Assembly (NCBI GenBank): GCA_964521025.1
Contig: CAZFPK010000047.1
Coordinates: forward strand, 1 to 26,348
DNA: 26,348 nucleotides
DNA from: DRTC01 sp964521025
GTDB lineage: Bacteria; Cloacimonadota; Cloacimonadia; Cloacimonadales; TCS61
Direction: 5' to 3'
Translations under genes and position numbers: made by a program
Notes under the pieces: model-generated
Told to the model about the DNA's origin: nothing
What the model saw: the letters and a program-made list of their open reading frames with translations, nothing else
Databases searched by the model: none
Shown here: positions 15,912-24,545 of the stretch, one piece after another
Position numbering within the stretch: position 1 is the stretch's first letter
Layout of the letters: the number at the start of each line of letters is the position of its first letter

Positions 15912-15982
15912 CCCCTATCTAAAGTTAGGGGTTATTGATCGGGTAGTTATCTTAATCCATAACCCACTCCTTTAGGTGTGGG
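15912..15982 (+). promoter_or_regulatory. Twin-hairpin leader before the TldE gene
   Basis: Two GC-rich hairpins stand in tandem. The first is CCCCTA-T-CT / AG-T-TAGGGG (15912-15931). The second is CCCAC-T-CC-TTTA-GG-T-GTGGG (15963-15982). Each stem has a single T-T mismatch at an equivalent place. They end 27 nt before the ATG and leave the ribosome binding site AAGGAAGGAG free. They may be a structured 5' leader or the end of an old IS200/IS605-like or other hairpin-ended element. No ligand is suggested. Confidence 0.4.
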
Positions 15983-16009
15983 AATCAAGGTCTAAGGAAG
16001 GAGTCAAAA

Positions 16010-17335
16010 ATGAGTTTCAGAGATGAACTTGTTAATATTTGTAAAGACTTTGCTGAGTTGAAATTGGTTTTCAAGTATCGAATTTGGGAAACCGATTTCC
16101 TGCGTTTTTTTCAAAGCCAGATCAATTACAATATTTCCAAAAAATCAATATCGCTTTCCACCACGGTTCATAAAGGAAAAAAATCGTATTCGTTCCGGCT
16201 GGTAAATCCGACAAAAATGATCCTGCTGGAAAAGATCGCAGAAGCAGAAAAGATCATCGATAAACTTCCGGATGATCCTGATTTCATCGATATCGAAGAC
16301 GATCCGACCATTTCTTCGGAAAAGGAAAAAACGAATAATATCGAAAGAATTTCTCTGGATAAAAAGATCGAGATTCTGGATGAAGTAGCAAAAGCAGTCA
16401 CAGCGAGTAATTTTAAGATCTTCGGAACTTTTATTTGTAATTATCGCATTCTTTATATCATTAACAGTAATGGTCTAAATAAACGGGAGATCAGTTCACC
16501 GGTATTTCTGGAAGCGAAGGCAGTTTCCAATAAAAATGAAGTAACGGTTCTGGAAGTTTATGGCGGCGAGAATTTTGATTCTTTTGATCAGGATAAATTT
16601 ATCGGAAATTTAAAGGCAAAAGCAAAAGCGGGTTGTGGAGAAATTGTCGATGTCGAGCCGGGAGAGTATGAAGTTGTACTGGCGCCGCGCTGCATCGGGG
16701 AATATTTTATGTATCTGGAAAGTAGTTTGAGCGCAGCCAGTCTGGATCATAAACAGAGTTTTTTTGAAGGTAAAATCGGTAAAAAAGTTTTCCCGGAAAA
16801 TATTACATTAAGCGATGATCCGCACCATCCTGATCTGATCAATTTCGATTATAATTCCGACGGTCATATTTATCAAAAAACTCGGTTCATCGAAAATGGT
16901 GTTTTCAAGAATTTCATTGTTGGAAATTACTACGGCAGAAAGTTGAAAATGAAGAAAAACGGAGCAGAAGGCGGAGCGATCGTGATGGAGACAGGAGATA
17001 AAAGTTTTGATGAATTGGTCGGTTCGATCAAAAGAGGTCTTTATATTTCCAGTCTGCATTATATGAATTTCATCAATCGCAAGGAAACATCTTTGACGGG
17101 CTTGACGCGCGACGGAACTTTCCTGATCGAAAACGGGAAGATCACGAAAGTTGTGAATAACCTCCGTTTTACCGAGAAAATTTCCGATATTATCAATGGA
17201 ATAACTGATATCGAAAACCAATCTTATACAATTCCATATTCGGATAATTATGGAGAATTCGGAATTTATAGTGCGAAAATGCCGCATGTGAAAGTGAAAG
17301 GATTCAAGATCAGCTCATCGACGCGAACGATTTAG
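16010..17335 (+). CDS. tldE: TldE/PmbA-like subunit of the TldD/TldE metalloprotease
   Basis: A 441-residue cytoplasmic protein of the PmbA/TldD superfamily. It lacks the HExxxH zinc motif, as expected for the non-catalytic TldE (PmbA) partner. The C-terminal half carries the family's conserved pattern ('SGHIYQKTRFIENGVFKNF'-like segment near 285-305, then 'NFINRKETSLTGLTRDGTFLIENG' near 360-385 and 'VNNLRFTE'). The N-terminal domain of about 220 residues is more divergent. In Escherichia coli, TldD and TldE form a heterodimer that trims peptides, such as the microcin B17 leader and the CcdA antitoxin. No peptide-precursor gene is visible here, so general peptide turnover is more likely. AAGGAAGGAG precedes the ATG. 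TldD follows after a 124-bp gap containing a repeat hairpin. Confidence 0.9.
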   Translation: MSFRDELVNICKDFAELKLVFKYRIWETDFLRFFQSQINYNISKKSISLSTTVHKGKKSYSFRLVNPTKMILLEKIAEAEKIIDKLPDDPDFIDIEDDPTISSEKEKTNNIERISLDKKIEILDEVAKAVTASNFKIFGTFICNYRILYIINSNGLNKREISSPVFLEAKAVSNKNEVTVLEVYGGENFDSFDQDKFIGNLKAKAKAGCGEIVDVEPGEYEVVLAPRCIGEYFMYLESSLSAASLDHKQSFFEGKIGKKVFPENITLSDDPHHPDLINFDYNSDGHIYQKTRFIENGVFKNFIVGNYYGRKLKMKKNGAEGGAIVMETGDKSFDELVGSIKRGLYISSLHYMNFINRKETSLTGLTRDGTFLIENGKITKVVNNLRFTEKISDIINGITDIENQSYTIPYSDNYGEFGIYSAKMPHVKVKGFKISSSTRTI

Positions 17336-17350
17336 TTCACGGACAAAATG

Positions 17351-17443
17351 GCTCACGGAATTCACGGATTGAACGGATAAAAAAAATATTAATAAAAAAA
17401 TCCGAGTTCATCCGTGAGATCCGTGAGCAAAAAAATCCGTGAG
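17351..17443. repeat. Long hairpin built from ATCCGTG repeats
   Basis: The left arm at 17351-17378 (GCTCACGGA, CACGGAT, GAAC, GGAT) pairs with the right arm at 17400-17428 (ATCCG, GTTC, ATCCGTGAG twice) around an A-rich loop, with few mismatches. A third ATCCGTGAG follows at 17435-17443, ending 16 bp before the TldD start. It lies between two cotranscribed genes, so it would be part of the message. Confidence 0.7.
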
Positions 17444-17459
17444 TAAAAAAGGAGATTTG

Positions 17460-18899
17460 ATGAAAAAATTAGTTTATGATATGGTAAATAAATTAGACTT
17501 ACCTGGAGTCACTTTTGCCGATGTTCGTTTTACTTCGACCGATAATCAGCAGATATATTTTGAAAAAGGAGAATTGAAACATTTCGGTTCGGAACTCGAT
17601 GCAGTCGCTCTCAGCATCAGATGTCTGATCGACGGCTGCTGGGGTTTTGCCGGAACAACAGTTTTAACGAATTTCGAAATAGAAAAGACGATGAAAAAAG
17701 CGATCAATAATGCCAAGATAGGTAGCAGGTTCAGGAAGGAAAAAGCGATTTATAAAAAACTGCAACCGGTTCAGGACAGTTATTTATTCAAATCTGTAGA
17801 AGACCCGTTCTTGATGGATGATAAATACAAGATCGATTTTCATGAAAAGATCGCTAAAAAACTGATCGGAAATGAGAAGATCGTTTTCTCCAATGTTTAC
17901 ACGGAATTTTACCGCCAGTTCAAGATCTATGCCAATACGGAGGGAACATTCGTCGATTCCCTCGTTTATGACACCATGCCGATGATGTATGTGCTGGCAT
18001 CCAACGGATCAGAAACCATGTGTCGAACTTATCCCGGACACATGAATGGCAGAAGAGGTGGCTTCGAGATCGTTAGAAATGTGAAGATGAAAGAAAATAC
18101 CGAGAAAATCATCTCTGAAGCAATTCAATTGTTGGATGCTCCGCGCATCGAAGAAGAAAGAGCAGACATCATCATTGGTGGAGGACATCTCGCTTTGCAA
18201 TTGCACGAATCTGCCGGACACGCAACCGAAGCGGATAGAATTTTCGGGAAAGAAATTTCGTATGCAGGAAAGACTTTTATCAAACCAAAAATGCTGGGAA
18301 ATTTTAAGTATGGTTCGGAAATCGTCAATATATACAGCGACAGCACTAATCAAGGCGGAATGGGATTTCATCTTGTTGATGATGAAGGAACTCCCGGTGC
18401 AACTGTCGATATCGTGAAAAACGGTATTCTGATGGATCAACAGACTTCGCAGGAATCTGCAGCTTTGCTTGGAGTTCAACCAAGCTCAAATATGCTGGCT
18501 TCTTATGCTGATGATATTCCGCTGATCCGGATGACGAATTTCTGTCTTGCTCCCGGAAAAGGTTCGCTGGATGATTTGATCAAATCGACAGAACACGGCT
18601 ATTTCATTGATTTCACCAAAACCTGGAGTATCGACGATAACCGCAACAACTTCCAATTTACAACCGAGATCGGCTGGCGGATCGAGAACGGTGAACTGAA
18701 AAATATCGTGAAAGAACCGACTTATTACGGAATTACTCCCGAATTCTGGGGAGCGTGTGATGGTATTTGCGGACCGGAAGAATGGGAATTTCACGGAACA
18801 TTCCATTGCGGAAAAGGTGAACCCGGACAATCAATGCATCTTTCGCACGGAGTTGCTCCCACACGATTTAAGAATGTTGTTTGTAATGTGAAAGCATAA
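17460..18899 (+). CDS. tldD: TldD zinc metalloprotease subunit
   Basis: The catalytic partner of TldE, 479 residues. The zinc-binding HExxxH is present as 'HESAGH' (His249, Glu250, His254), followed by 'EADRIFGKEISYAG'. The family's C-terminal signature appears as 'CDGICGPEEW' and 'HLSHGVAPTRFKNVVC'. A Cys in the C-terminal segment is a common third metal ligand in TldD proteins and could serve here. I start at 17460, with AAGGAG 5 nt upstream; an in-frame GTG at 17439 is part of the repeat and would include the ribosome binding site. Cytoplasmic, acting as a heterodimer in which peptides thread into a closed chamber. The gene ends directly before a 181-bp spacer. Confidence 0.95.
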   Translation: MKKLVYDMVNKLDLPGVTFADVRFTSTDNQQIYFEKGELKHFGSELDAVALSIRCLIDGCWGFAGTTVLTNFEIEKTMKKAINNAKIGSRFRKEKAIYKKLQPVQDSYLFKSVEDPFLMDDKYKIDFHEKIAKKLIGNEKIVFSNVYTEFYRQFKIYANTEGTFVDSLVYDTMPMMYVLASNGSETMCRTYPGHMNGRRGGFEIVRNVKMKENTEKIISEAIQLLDAPRIEEERADIIIGGGHLALQLHESAGHATEADRIFGKEISYAGKTFIKPKMLGNFKYGSEIVNIYSDSTNQGGMGFHLVDDEGTPGATVDIVKNGILMDQQTSQESAALLGVQPSSNMLASYADDIPLIRMTNFCLAPGKGSLDDLIKSTEHGYFIDFTKTWSIDDNRNNFQFTTEIGWRIENGELKNIVKEPTYYGITPEFWGACDGICGPEEWEFHGTFHCGKGEPGQSMHLSHGVAPTRFKNVVCNVKA

Positions 18900-18901
18900 C
18901 C

Positions 18902-19080
18902 TTTCCTAAAAGGAAAAAATTCCAAAGGACAAAAATCAAATAACAAATAAATTCCAATGAAAGCAAAATAAATCAAATTTCAAACTAACGAAAACACGGA
19001 GCGTCAAATGAATTCATTCCAGCGTTGAAGCGTTGGAGCGAGTTGTTAGTAGCAATTAGCAAAGTCTAAATGGAGGAAAA
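18902..19080. repeat. Spacer with small palindrome, A-rich tract and GCGTTG repeats
   Basis: TTTCCT-AAA-AGGAAA (18902-18916) follows the TldD stop. Next is a low-complexity A/C-rich tract to about 18990. AGCGTTGAAGCGTTGGAGCG (19021-19040) is a tandem GCGTTG(A/G)AG repeat, and part of it (AAGCGTTGGAG) recurs at 24054-24064. The spacer marks the switch to the AT-rich gene block. GGAGG at 19072-19076 is the ribosome binding site of the next gene. Confidence 0.5.
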
Positions 19081-21222
19081 TTGAGAAACAAACTAATCAT
19101 ATTTATGATTTTATCATTTTTCTGTTTTTCATTTTTATTTGCACAAAATATTCCCGAGATGGTAGTTGTTGGAAATGGAAAACTATTAGAAGAATTCATC
19201 AGTCATCAAATGCGTGATTCTGAAGACAATGTATGTGCTGGTTTAAAGATTATTTCCGATCTTGATAATCTGACTTTTGAAGGCAATAAAAGAATTGTAG
19301 ATATTGACTTTAAACCAGGTAGTTTTTTATTATATCTTTCACCTGATACAAAAATGATAATTGTGCATAAGGCAGGATATAAATCTTTACAAATCTTACT
19401 TGAGGAATATGGAATTTCTTTAAAAAGCACTCAAGTTTGGCAATTAGCAATAACAAGTGAAGCTAAATCAAATGAAATACCGATTCTGATTAACTCTGAA
19501 CCATCAGGAGCTACTATTTTTCTTGATGGAGAAAATCGAGGAACAAATAATAATCAAAAAACTTTACCGGGTTCACATACAGTAAGACTTGAGAAAAAAG
19601 GTTATAAAACAACGAGTAAAAATATTCAGGTTGATGAAAGTAATATTGATTTTACAATTGAGATGGAAGAAATGCCACTACAAAGGGTTTCAATAGATTC
19701 TGAACCGAATGGAGCAGATATTTTTATTAACAATGCAAAACTATTTGATTATAAAACAGAAGCATATGTAAACTTGTTTCCAGGAGAGTATGAGATTTCC
19801 CTGCGAAAAGAAGGATATTATATTAATGATAAAATAGAAGTTATAGAAAATGGAAAAAATAATTTCTATTTTGAATTGAAAAAACAAAAAACAAGTACAA
19901 CAGATTTTAATGATTATGGTGAGTTAATAATAGAGACCGTTACTCCAAAAGTAAAAATCCGAATTAATAAAAAATTTGTTAAAGATAAAACTTTGAAATT
20001 ACCAACAGGAATTTATAAAATTAATATAGATAAACAAGGGTATTTTTCGCAAGTTGAAATAATTGAAATTTTTTCAGGTAAGACTGTAAAAAAGAAATAT
20101 ACATTGAAACCTGTAGAAAAAAAAGGGAGATTATTATTTAACATTTCTCCGGAAAAAGCAAATGTGAATATTGAAGGGAAAAATTACAATTTAAGTTGGA
20201 AAGGTTACAAATATTATGATGACACACCACCAGGAGAATATAAATTACAGTGTAAACTTATTGATTATTTACCTGTAATTAAAGATATCATAATTGAAGA
20301 AAACAAACTTACAGAAATAGATATTCAACTAAGAAAAAGACCCTTTAGTGATTTTGAACTGAATATTGAACCAGAGAAAACTAAAATAACTCTTAAAAAT
20401 GAAGATTATAATTTTAAATGGAAAGGTTCTGTACAAAAAAAGATACCAATTGGTGAGTATAAAATAAAATTTAATCTATCAGGATATAATACCGTAAGGA
20501 AGAATATCCAAATTCAAGAAAACGAATTAACTAAAGAAAATATTAAAATGGAATATTCTTTTACACCTATTCTTGATGGAAAAATTGAAGTTACAGGTTT
20601 AGATACTCTATATTCTGGTGAAAAATATAAAGACTATGATAATTCTTTAATTGATGTGTTAAAAAAAGAATCATTTTATCAAGCATTAACTAGAGCTGGT
20701 TTTGGTTATTTGATCGATTATTTTAGTGTTAATAAAAGTTTTCACGGATATGGTCATGGATTAACCGTAAAAATAGTTTATGGTGATGCAGATGGTGCAG
20801 ATTTAATTTATTTTGATAAATCTTTTGGAGGTAAAGTTAATGGATTTGTTTTTGATGTTTATGATCGTGCTCCCGAACTTCAGAAGTTGATTAATATCAA
20901 AAACATTATATTACCATTTGGATTTCGAACTAACTTCGGGTGGATTAAATTATACAAAAATGGTAAATCAAAAGAGAGATTCTTTTTTAATTTAGGTTTC
21001 GGAGCATATCTTACAATAATAACTACAAAAGATTTTTTGATAAAATACAGAATTAATGGAATGCTAAAACATGAAAAACCATTTTTATACGAAATAAGAA
21101 ATGAATTTAATACTTTAATTTCAAAATATTTCTCTATAAATTTTGGATATAATTATAATTTAATTATTGAAGAGTTTACAATAAGCTTTGATGTTGCATG
21201 GTTATATGATAGAATAGAATAA
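19081..21222 (+). CDS. PEGA-repeat secreted protein with probable C-terminal outer-membrane barrel
   Basis: A 713-residue exported protein starting with TTG, supported by GGAGG 4 nt upstream. The signal peptide is about residues 1-21. Residues 25-125 form a domain shared with the next gene ('DNVCAGLKI.SDLDNLTF', 'YLSP', 'WQL'), with a conserved Cys52. Five PEGA-type repeats follow at about 134-195, 202-268, 281-345, 350-417 and 425-490. They are recognised by 'SEPSGATIFLDG', 'PGEYEISLRKEGY' and related segments. Residues about 500-713 are amphipathic strands with many aromatics ('FRTNFGWIKLY', 'FFFNLGFGAYL', 'FSINFGYNYNL'), suggesting a barrel. PEGA domains are usually surface or periplasmic and often bind cell-wall or other glycans. 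Base composition is clearly more AT-rich than the TldD gene. Function is unknown. Confidence 0.8.
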   Translation: MRNKLIIFMILSFFCFSFLFAQNIPEMVVVGNGKLLEEFISHQMRDSEDNVCAGLKIISDLDNLTFEGNKRIVDIDFKPGSFLLYLSPDTKMIIVHKAGYKSLQILLEEYGISLKSTQVWQLAITSEAKSNEIPILINSEPSGATIFLDGENRGTNNNQKTLPGSHTVRLEKKGYKTTSKNIQVDESNIDFTIEMEEMPLQRVSIDSEPNGADIFINNAKLFDYKTEAYVNLFPGEYEISLRKEGYYINDKIEVIENGKNNFYFELKKQKTSTTDFNDYGELIIETVTPKVKIRINKKFVKDKTLKLPTGIYKINIDKQGYFSQVEIIEIFSGKTVKKKYTLKPVEKKGRLLFNISPEKANVNIEGKNYNLSWKGYKYYDDTPPGEYKLQCKLIDYLPVIKDIIIEENKLTEIDIQLRKRPFSDFELNIEPEKTKITLKNEDYNFKWKGSVQKKIPIGEYKIKFNLSGYNTVRKNIQIQENELTKENIKMEYSFTPILDGKIEVTGLDTLYSGEKYKDYDNSLIDVLKKESFYQALTRAGFGYLIDYFSVNKSFHGYGHGLTVKIVYGDADGADLIYFDKSFGGKVNGFVFDVYDRAPELQKLINIKNIILPFGFRTNFGWIKLYKNGKSKERFFFNLGFGAYLTIITTKDFLIKYRINGMLKHEKPFLYEIRNEFNTLISKYFSINFGYNYNLIIEEFTISFDVAWLYDRIE

Positions 21223-21300
21223 TAATATGATAATATTAGGTGAAAAAATGTTATTTAAATTTGATTTTATTTAAAATAAGCAAAAAGACTAGGAAATGTT

Positions 21301-22104
21301 ATGAGATATTTAATAATTATAATTCTATTAAACCTTAACTATCTTTTTTGTTTAGAGTTGTCAGAGATGAATGTAGTGGATGATGGAGAAAAAATTCATA
21401 TTAGTTCATTTGATAAGACAATCAGGGATGCAAATGAAGATATCTGTTCCGGTATTTTAATCCTTTCAAATCTACACGGTTTACAATTTGATTCAAATAA
21501 TGGTATTGTAAAAATTCAGCAAATAGAACCTACAAAAACTCTTTTATATCTCTCACCAGGTGAAAGAGTAATCAGAATCTTTAAATCAGGTTATCAACCT
21601 TTAAAAATTATTCTTATGGAATATGGAATAAAGAATCTTGAAAGTGGAAAAGTATGGCAACTTAAAATTGAAGGGGAAGAAAAAAAACAGAAAGATGTAA
21701 CAATATTAATTAAAACAACTCCTGCAGAATCAAAAATTTTTATTGATAACGAAGATAAAGGTGTAACAAATTTACTTAGGATTCCTATTGGTAAACATAT
21801 ATTAAGAGTTGAAAAAATTGGTTTTGAACCGGTAGAAAAAGAAATCTATGTAAATAATGAGAATATTGAATTTAATATAACTCTTGAAGAAACCGACCCG
21901 ATATTGATTACCTTTCAAACTGTTCCTGAAGAAGCCACCATTTTTCTAAACGATGAACCAAAAGGAAAAACTAATAGAAAACTTTTATTATTTCCATGTA
22001 CATATCAGATAAAATTAATACATCCGACTGACCAAAATAAAATAATAATCGAACAAATACACATTTCCAAAAATGGAAAAAAAATATTAAAATATTCATT
22101 TTAA
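21301..22104 (+). CDS. Small secreted PEGA-domain protein, paralogue of the preceding gene
   Basis: A 267-residue exported protein with a signal peptide of about 17 residues. Residues 20-122 match the N-terminal domain of the preceding protein segment by segment ('DANEDICSGILILSNLHGLQF', 'LLYLSPGERVIRIFKSGYQPL', 'MEYGI', 'WQLKI'); Cys49 corresponds to Cys52. Two PEGA repeats follow, at about 132-195 ('TTPAESKIFIDNEDKG ... EKIGFEPV') and 201-267 ('TVPEEATIFLNDEPKGKT'). There is no barrel. AGGA lies 8 nt before the ATG. The next gene begins 13 nt after its stop, so the two are an operon. It may be a truncated duplicate that keeps the soluble part, possibly acting with its larger paralogue. Confidence 0.8.
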   Translation: MRYLIIIILLNLNYLFCLELSEMNVVDDGEKIHISSFDKTIRDANEDICSGILILSNLHGLQFDSNNGIVKIQQIEPTKTLLYLSPGERVIRIFKSGYQPLKIILMEYGIKNLESGKVWQLKIEGEEKKQKDVTILIKTTPAESKIFIDNEDKGVTNLLRIPIGKHILRVEKIGFEPVEKEIYVNNENIEFNITLEETDPILITFQTVPEEATIFLNDEPKGKTNRKLLLFPCTYQIKLIHPTDQNKIIIEQIHISKNGKKILKYSF

Positions 22105-22117
22105 AAAGGAGTAGGAG

Positions 22118-23935
22118 ATGAGAAAAATCTTATTTTTAACTTTTATAATTCTACCAATTTTATATTATGCAGAATCTATGGAAAATATAATTAATTCCGG
22201 TGAATATTACTTTGGAGAGGGAGTTGCCGATAATTATCAAGAGGCTTCTGATATGGCATTACAGAAATTAATCAATCAAATAGTAGTTGTTGTAAAATAT
22301 TCTTTTGAATCCAAATTAAAAGAAACAAATTTTAAAGTAGAAGAATCTGTTGAATCAATTCTCAAGACACACTCCTCTGCAACTTTACGAAATGTTCAAA
22401 CAATACAAAAACCAAAAAAGGGAAAAATACTGGTTTTTCATTATATTAAGAAATCAGAATTAAACAAAATCTATGAAGAACGGAAAAAATTAATTTATGA
22501 TATGTATTTACAGGCAAAAGAAATGGAAGATAATAATAATATTGGATATGCTTTAAAATATTATTATTTTACTTCAATATTAATGAACTCCTTACCCGAC
22601 CAGATCGTTTCTTATGAAGGAGTTAATCTAACTACAGAAATTCCTCATCGTATAAATAATCTGATTTTGAATTTAGATTTTATTGTTACTTTGGATAAAA
22701 TGCCTTCAGAAAAAGAACGAAAAATTAAATTTGAAATAATGTACAATCAAAAGTCAGTACATTTTTTGGAATTCAGTTTTTGGAATGGTTCAAATCAGGA
22801 GCAAATCACTGGAAGAGATGGTGAAGCGACAGTTATTCTTTATGGAGGAAGCATCAATTTTAAGTCTTTAAAATTTAACATAAAATACAGTTTTTATGAA
22901 TGTCGAAATGAAAGTAAAATTTTAGCTGATTTATGGAATGTTGTAAATAAAGCTTCTTTTAAAAATGAAAGAATAATTGAATTAAAGAAAAAAGAGAAAT
23001 ACAAAATAGCAAAAAATAAAGGAAATATTCAGATTAATTTTTCTGATATAAATAATTGTTCTTGTGTATCGGAAATTGAAAATGAAACAATGACATTATT
23101 AAATATATTTCAAACAAAGAATGAAATTGAAATTGATAGACTTTATTATTCTGATGCATTTATTAAAAACAAAATAAAGAAGATTTTTCAACTTAACAGA
23201 CCAACTTTGATTGATAATGACATTTCTGTGAAAATAAATCAAACAACTAATGGTTGGGAATTACGAAGGATCGGTATAATGACAAATTATCCTTCAGTTC
23301 ACAAAAAATCTACAGAATTTTTAATTTTAGATTTTTCAGAAGAAGGAAAATTAATAGATATTAATTACAGTATAAATGATTATGTATATAGCACATTTGT
23401 TGAAAATAAAAAATCTTTAACAGATAGACGAAATATCCCAATAATTTTAAAATTTATTGAAAAATATAGAACTGCATTTATGACCCGTGATATAGAAACA
23501 ATCAATAAAATTTTTGCCGAAGAAGCATTGATTATTATTGGTCGTATTTTGCAAAAATCAAAAAAATATAGTGATTTATATGAATACGAACAAATTGGTA
23601 GCGATCAACCTGATGTTGAATATCTTAGATTTGCAAAAGATGAATATATTAAAAGACAAAAAAAGATTTTTAATAGCCAGCCAGACATTTTTCTAGGATT
23701 TTCAAATTTTCAAATTCGCAAAAAAAATAATATAGAAGGAGTTTATGGTGTTTCAATGCGTCAACACTACAATTCCACCAGCTATTCAGATGAAGGCTAT
23801 TTGTTCCTGCTGATAGATTTTAATGAGGAATTTCCCAAAATCTATGTACGAACCTGGCAACCTCAGGAATGGAGTGAAGAAAAATTGATTAAATTATCGA
23901 ATTATGTAATTCATAAAAAAGAGAAAAATAAATGA
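22118..23935 (+). CDS. Exported LPP20-like plus NTF2-like protein of unknown function
   Basis: A 605-residue exported protein with a signal peptide of about 18 residues. The segment 'GEYYFGEGVADNYQEASDMALQKL' near 27-50 has the G.G.A.....A...A...L pattern of LPP20-type domains, which extend to about 115. A charged helical region follows at about 115-165 and a long middle region with few clues at 165-435. Residues 440-590 look like an NTF2/SnoaL-like domain ('FIEKYRTAFMTRDIETINKIFAEEALIIIG', described by the pattern Y..A....D...I..IF...A.I..G) ending in 'GYLFLLIDF' and 'VRTWQP'. I recall proteins with this ending beside PEGA proteins in Bacteroidota. AAAGGAGTAGGAG precedes the ATG. Probably the third member of an envelope operon. 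No enzyme residues are identified. Confidence 0.65.
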   Translation: MRKILFLTFIILPILYYAESMENIINSGEYYFGEGVADNYQEASDMALQKLINQIVVVVKYSFESKLKETNFKVEESVESILKTHSSATLRNVQTIQKPKKGKILVFHYIKKSELNKIYEERKKLIYDMYLQAKEMEDNNNIGYALKYYYFTSILMNSLPDQIVSYEGVNLTTEIPHRINNLILNLDFIVTLDKMPSEKERKIKFEIMYNQKSVHFLEFSFWNGSNQEQITGRDGEATVILYGGSINFKSLKFNIKYSFYECRNESKILADLWNVVNKASFKNERIIELKKKEKYKIAKNKGNIQINFSDINNCSCVSEIENETMTLLNIFQTKNEIEIDRLYYSDAFIKNKIKKIFQLNRPTLIDNDISVKINQTTNGWELRRIGIMTNYPSVHKKSTEFLILDFSEEGKLIDINYSINDYVYSTFVENKKSLTDRRNIPIILKFIEKYRTAFMTRDIETINKIFAEEALIIIGRILQKSKKYSDLYEYEQIGSDQPDVEYLRFAKDEYIKRQKKIFNSQPDIFLGFSNFQIRKKNNIEGVYGVSMRQHYNSTSYSDEGYLFLLIDFNEEFPKIYVRTWQPQEWSEEKLIKLSNYVIHKKEKNK

Positions 23936-24069
23936 AAAAGCAACTAACAAAAATATCCACGTCTAACTTCTATCAAAGGTTTTGTGATCTTTTTTGGGTT
24001 TAGTTTGTATTAAAGAGTTTGGTAGTTTATGATGGCTGAGCGTGGTATATTTCAAGCGTTGGAGAAAAA

Positions 24070-24522
24070 ATGTTTGAAAAAGCAAAAAATAATTTCGTTT
24101 CCGGATTTTTCCTGATAATTCTGGGAATATTGATTATCTGTTTTAAACAAAGTAGTTTTCACAACTTCAATATTTTTCCAATTCTTATCGGCGGTTTCTT
24201 TTTGGCAGGATATTTTAGTAACAAAAATTACGGTTTGCTCATTCCCGGTTGTCTTTTGTTAAGCATTGGTTTAACTGGTGGAAGAGTCTTCTGGATAAGT
24301 TACAGGAATTTTGGCTCATTTGGTTTGGGAATTGGTTTTGTAGCAATTTATGTGATCGACTTGATCTATCGCGGAAAGACGCATTGGTGGCCTCTTATTC
24401 CCGGAATTATCCTGATCCTGACAGGAACAAGGAAATTCACCCATTTTATCTCAATCGGTTGGCCTGTTTTGCTAATTCTTTTAGGAATTTGGATAGTTAT
24501 CAAATCATTTCAAAAAAAATAA
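24070..24522 (+). CDS. Small multi-pass membrane protein
   Basis: A 150-residue protein made almost entirely of hydrophobic segments, about five or six membrane spans (roughly 8-25, 33-50, 54-72, 82-100, 107-122 and 126-144), with a Lys-rich C-terminus. The repeated 'PGIILI..G', 'IGWPVLLILLGIWIV' style resembles the membrane part of LiaF/DUF5668-type proteins. GGAG for this start comes from the AAGCGTTGGAG repeat at 24054-24064. Its base composition returns towards that of the core genes. Function is unknown. Confidence 0.7.
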   Translation: MFEKAKNNFVSGFFLIILGILIICFKQSSFHNFNIFPILIGGFFLAGYFSNKNYGLLIPGCLLLSIGLTGGRVFWISYRNFGSFGLGIGFVAIYVIDLIYRGKTHWWPLIPGIILILTGTRKFTHFISIGWPVLLILLGIWIVIKSFQKK

Positions 24523-24545
24523 CGAAGGAAATCAAGAATCATAAA

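Noticed and set aside
17439..17459. GTG start for TldD
   Set aside because: It is part of the ATCCGTGAG repeat and would translate the AAGGAG ribosome binding site.
24249..24545. Upstream part of the 24249-24932 frame as coding
   Set aside because: It overlaps the membrane-protein gene in another frame; the signal peptide and likely start are at 24546.
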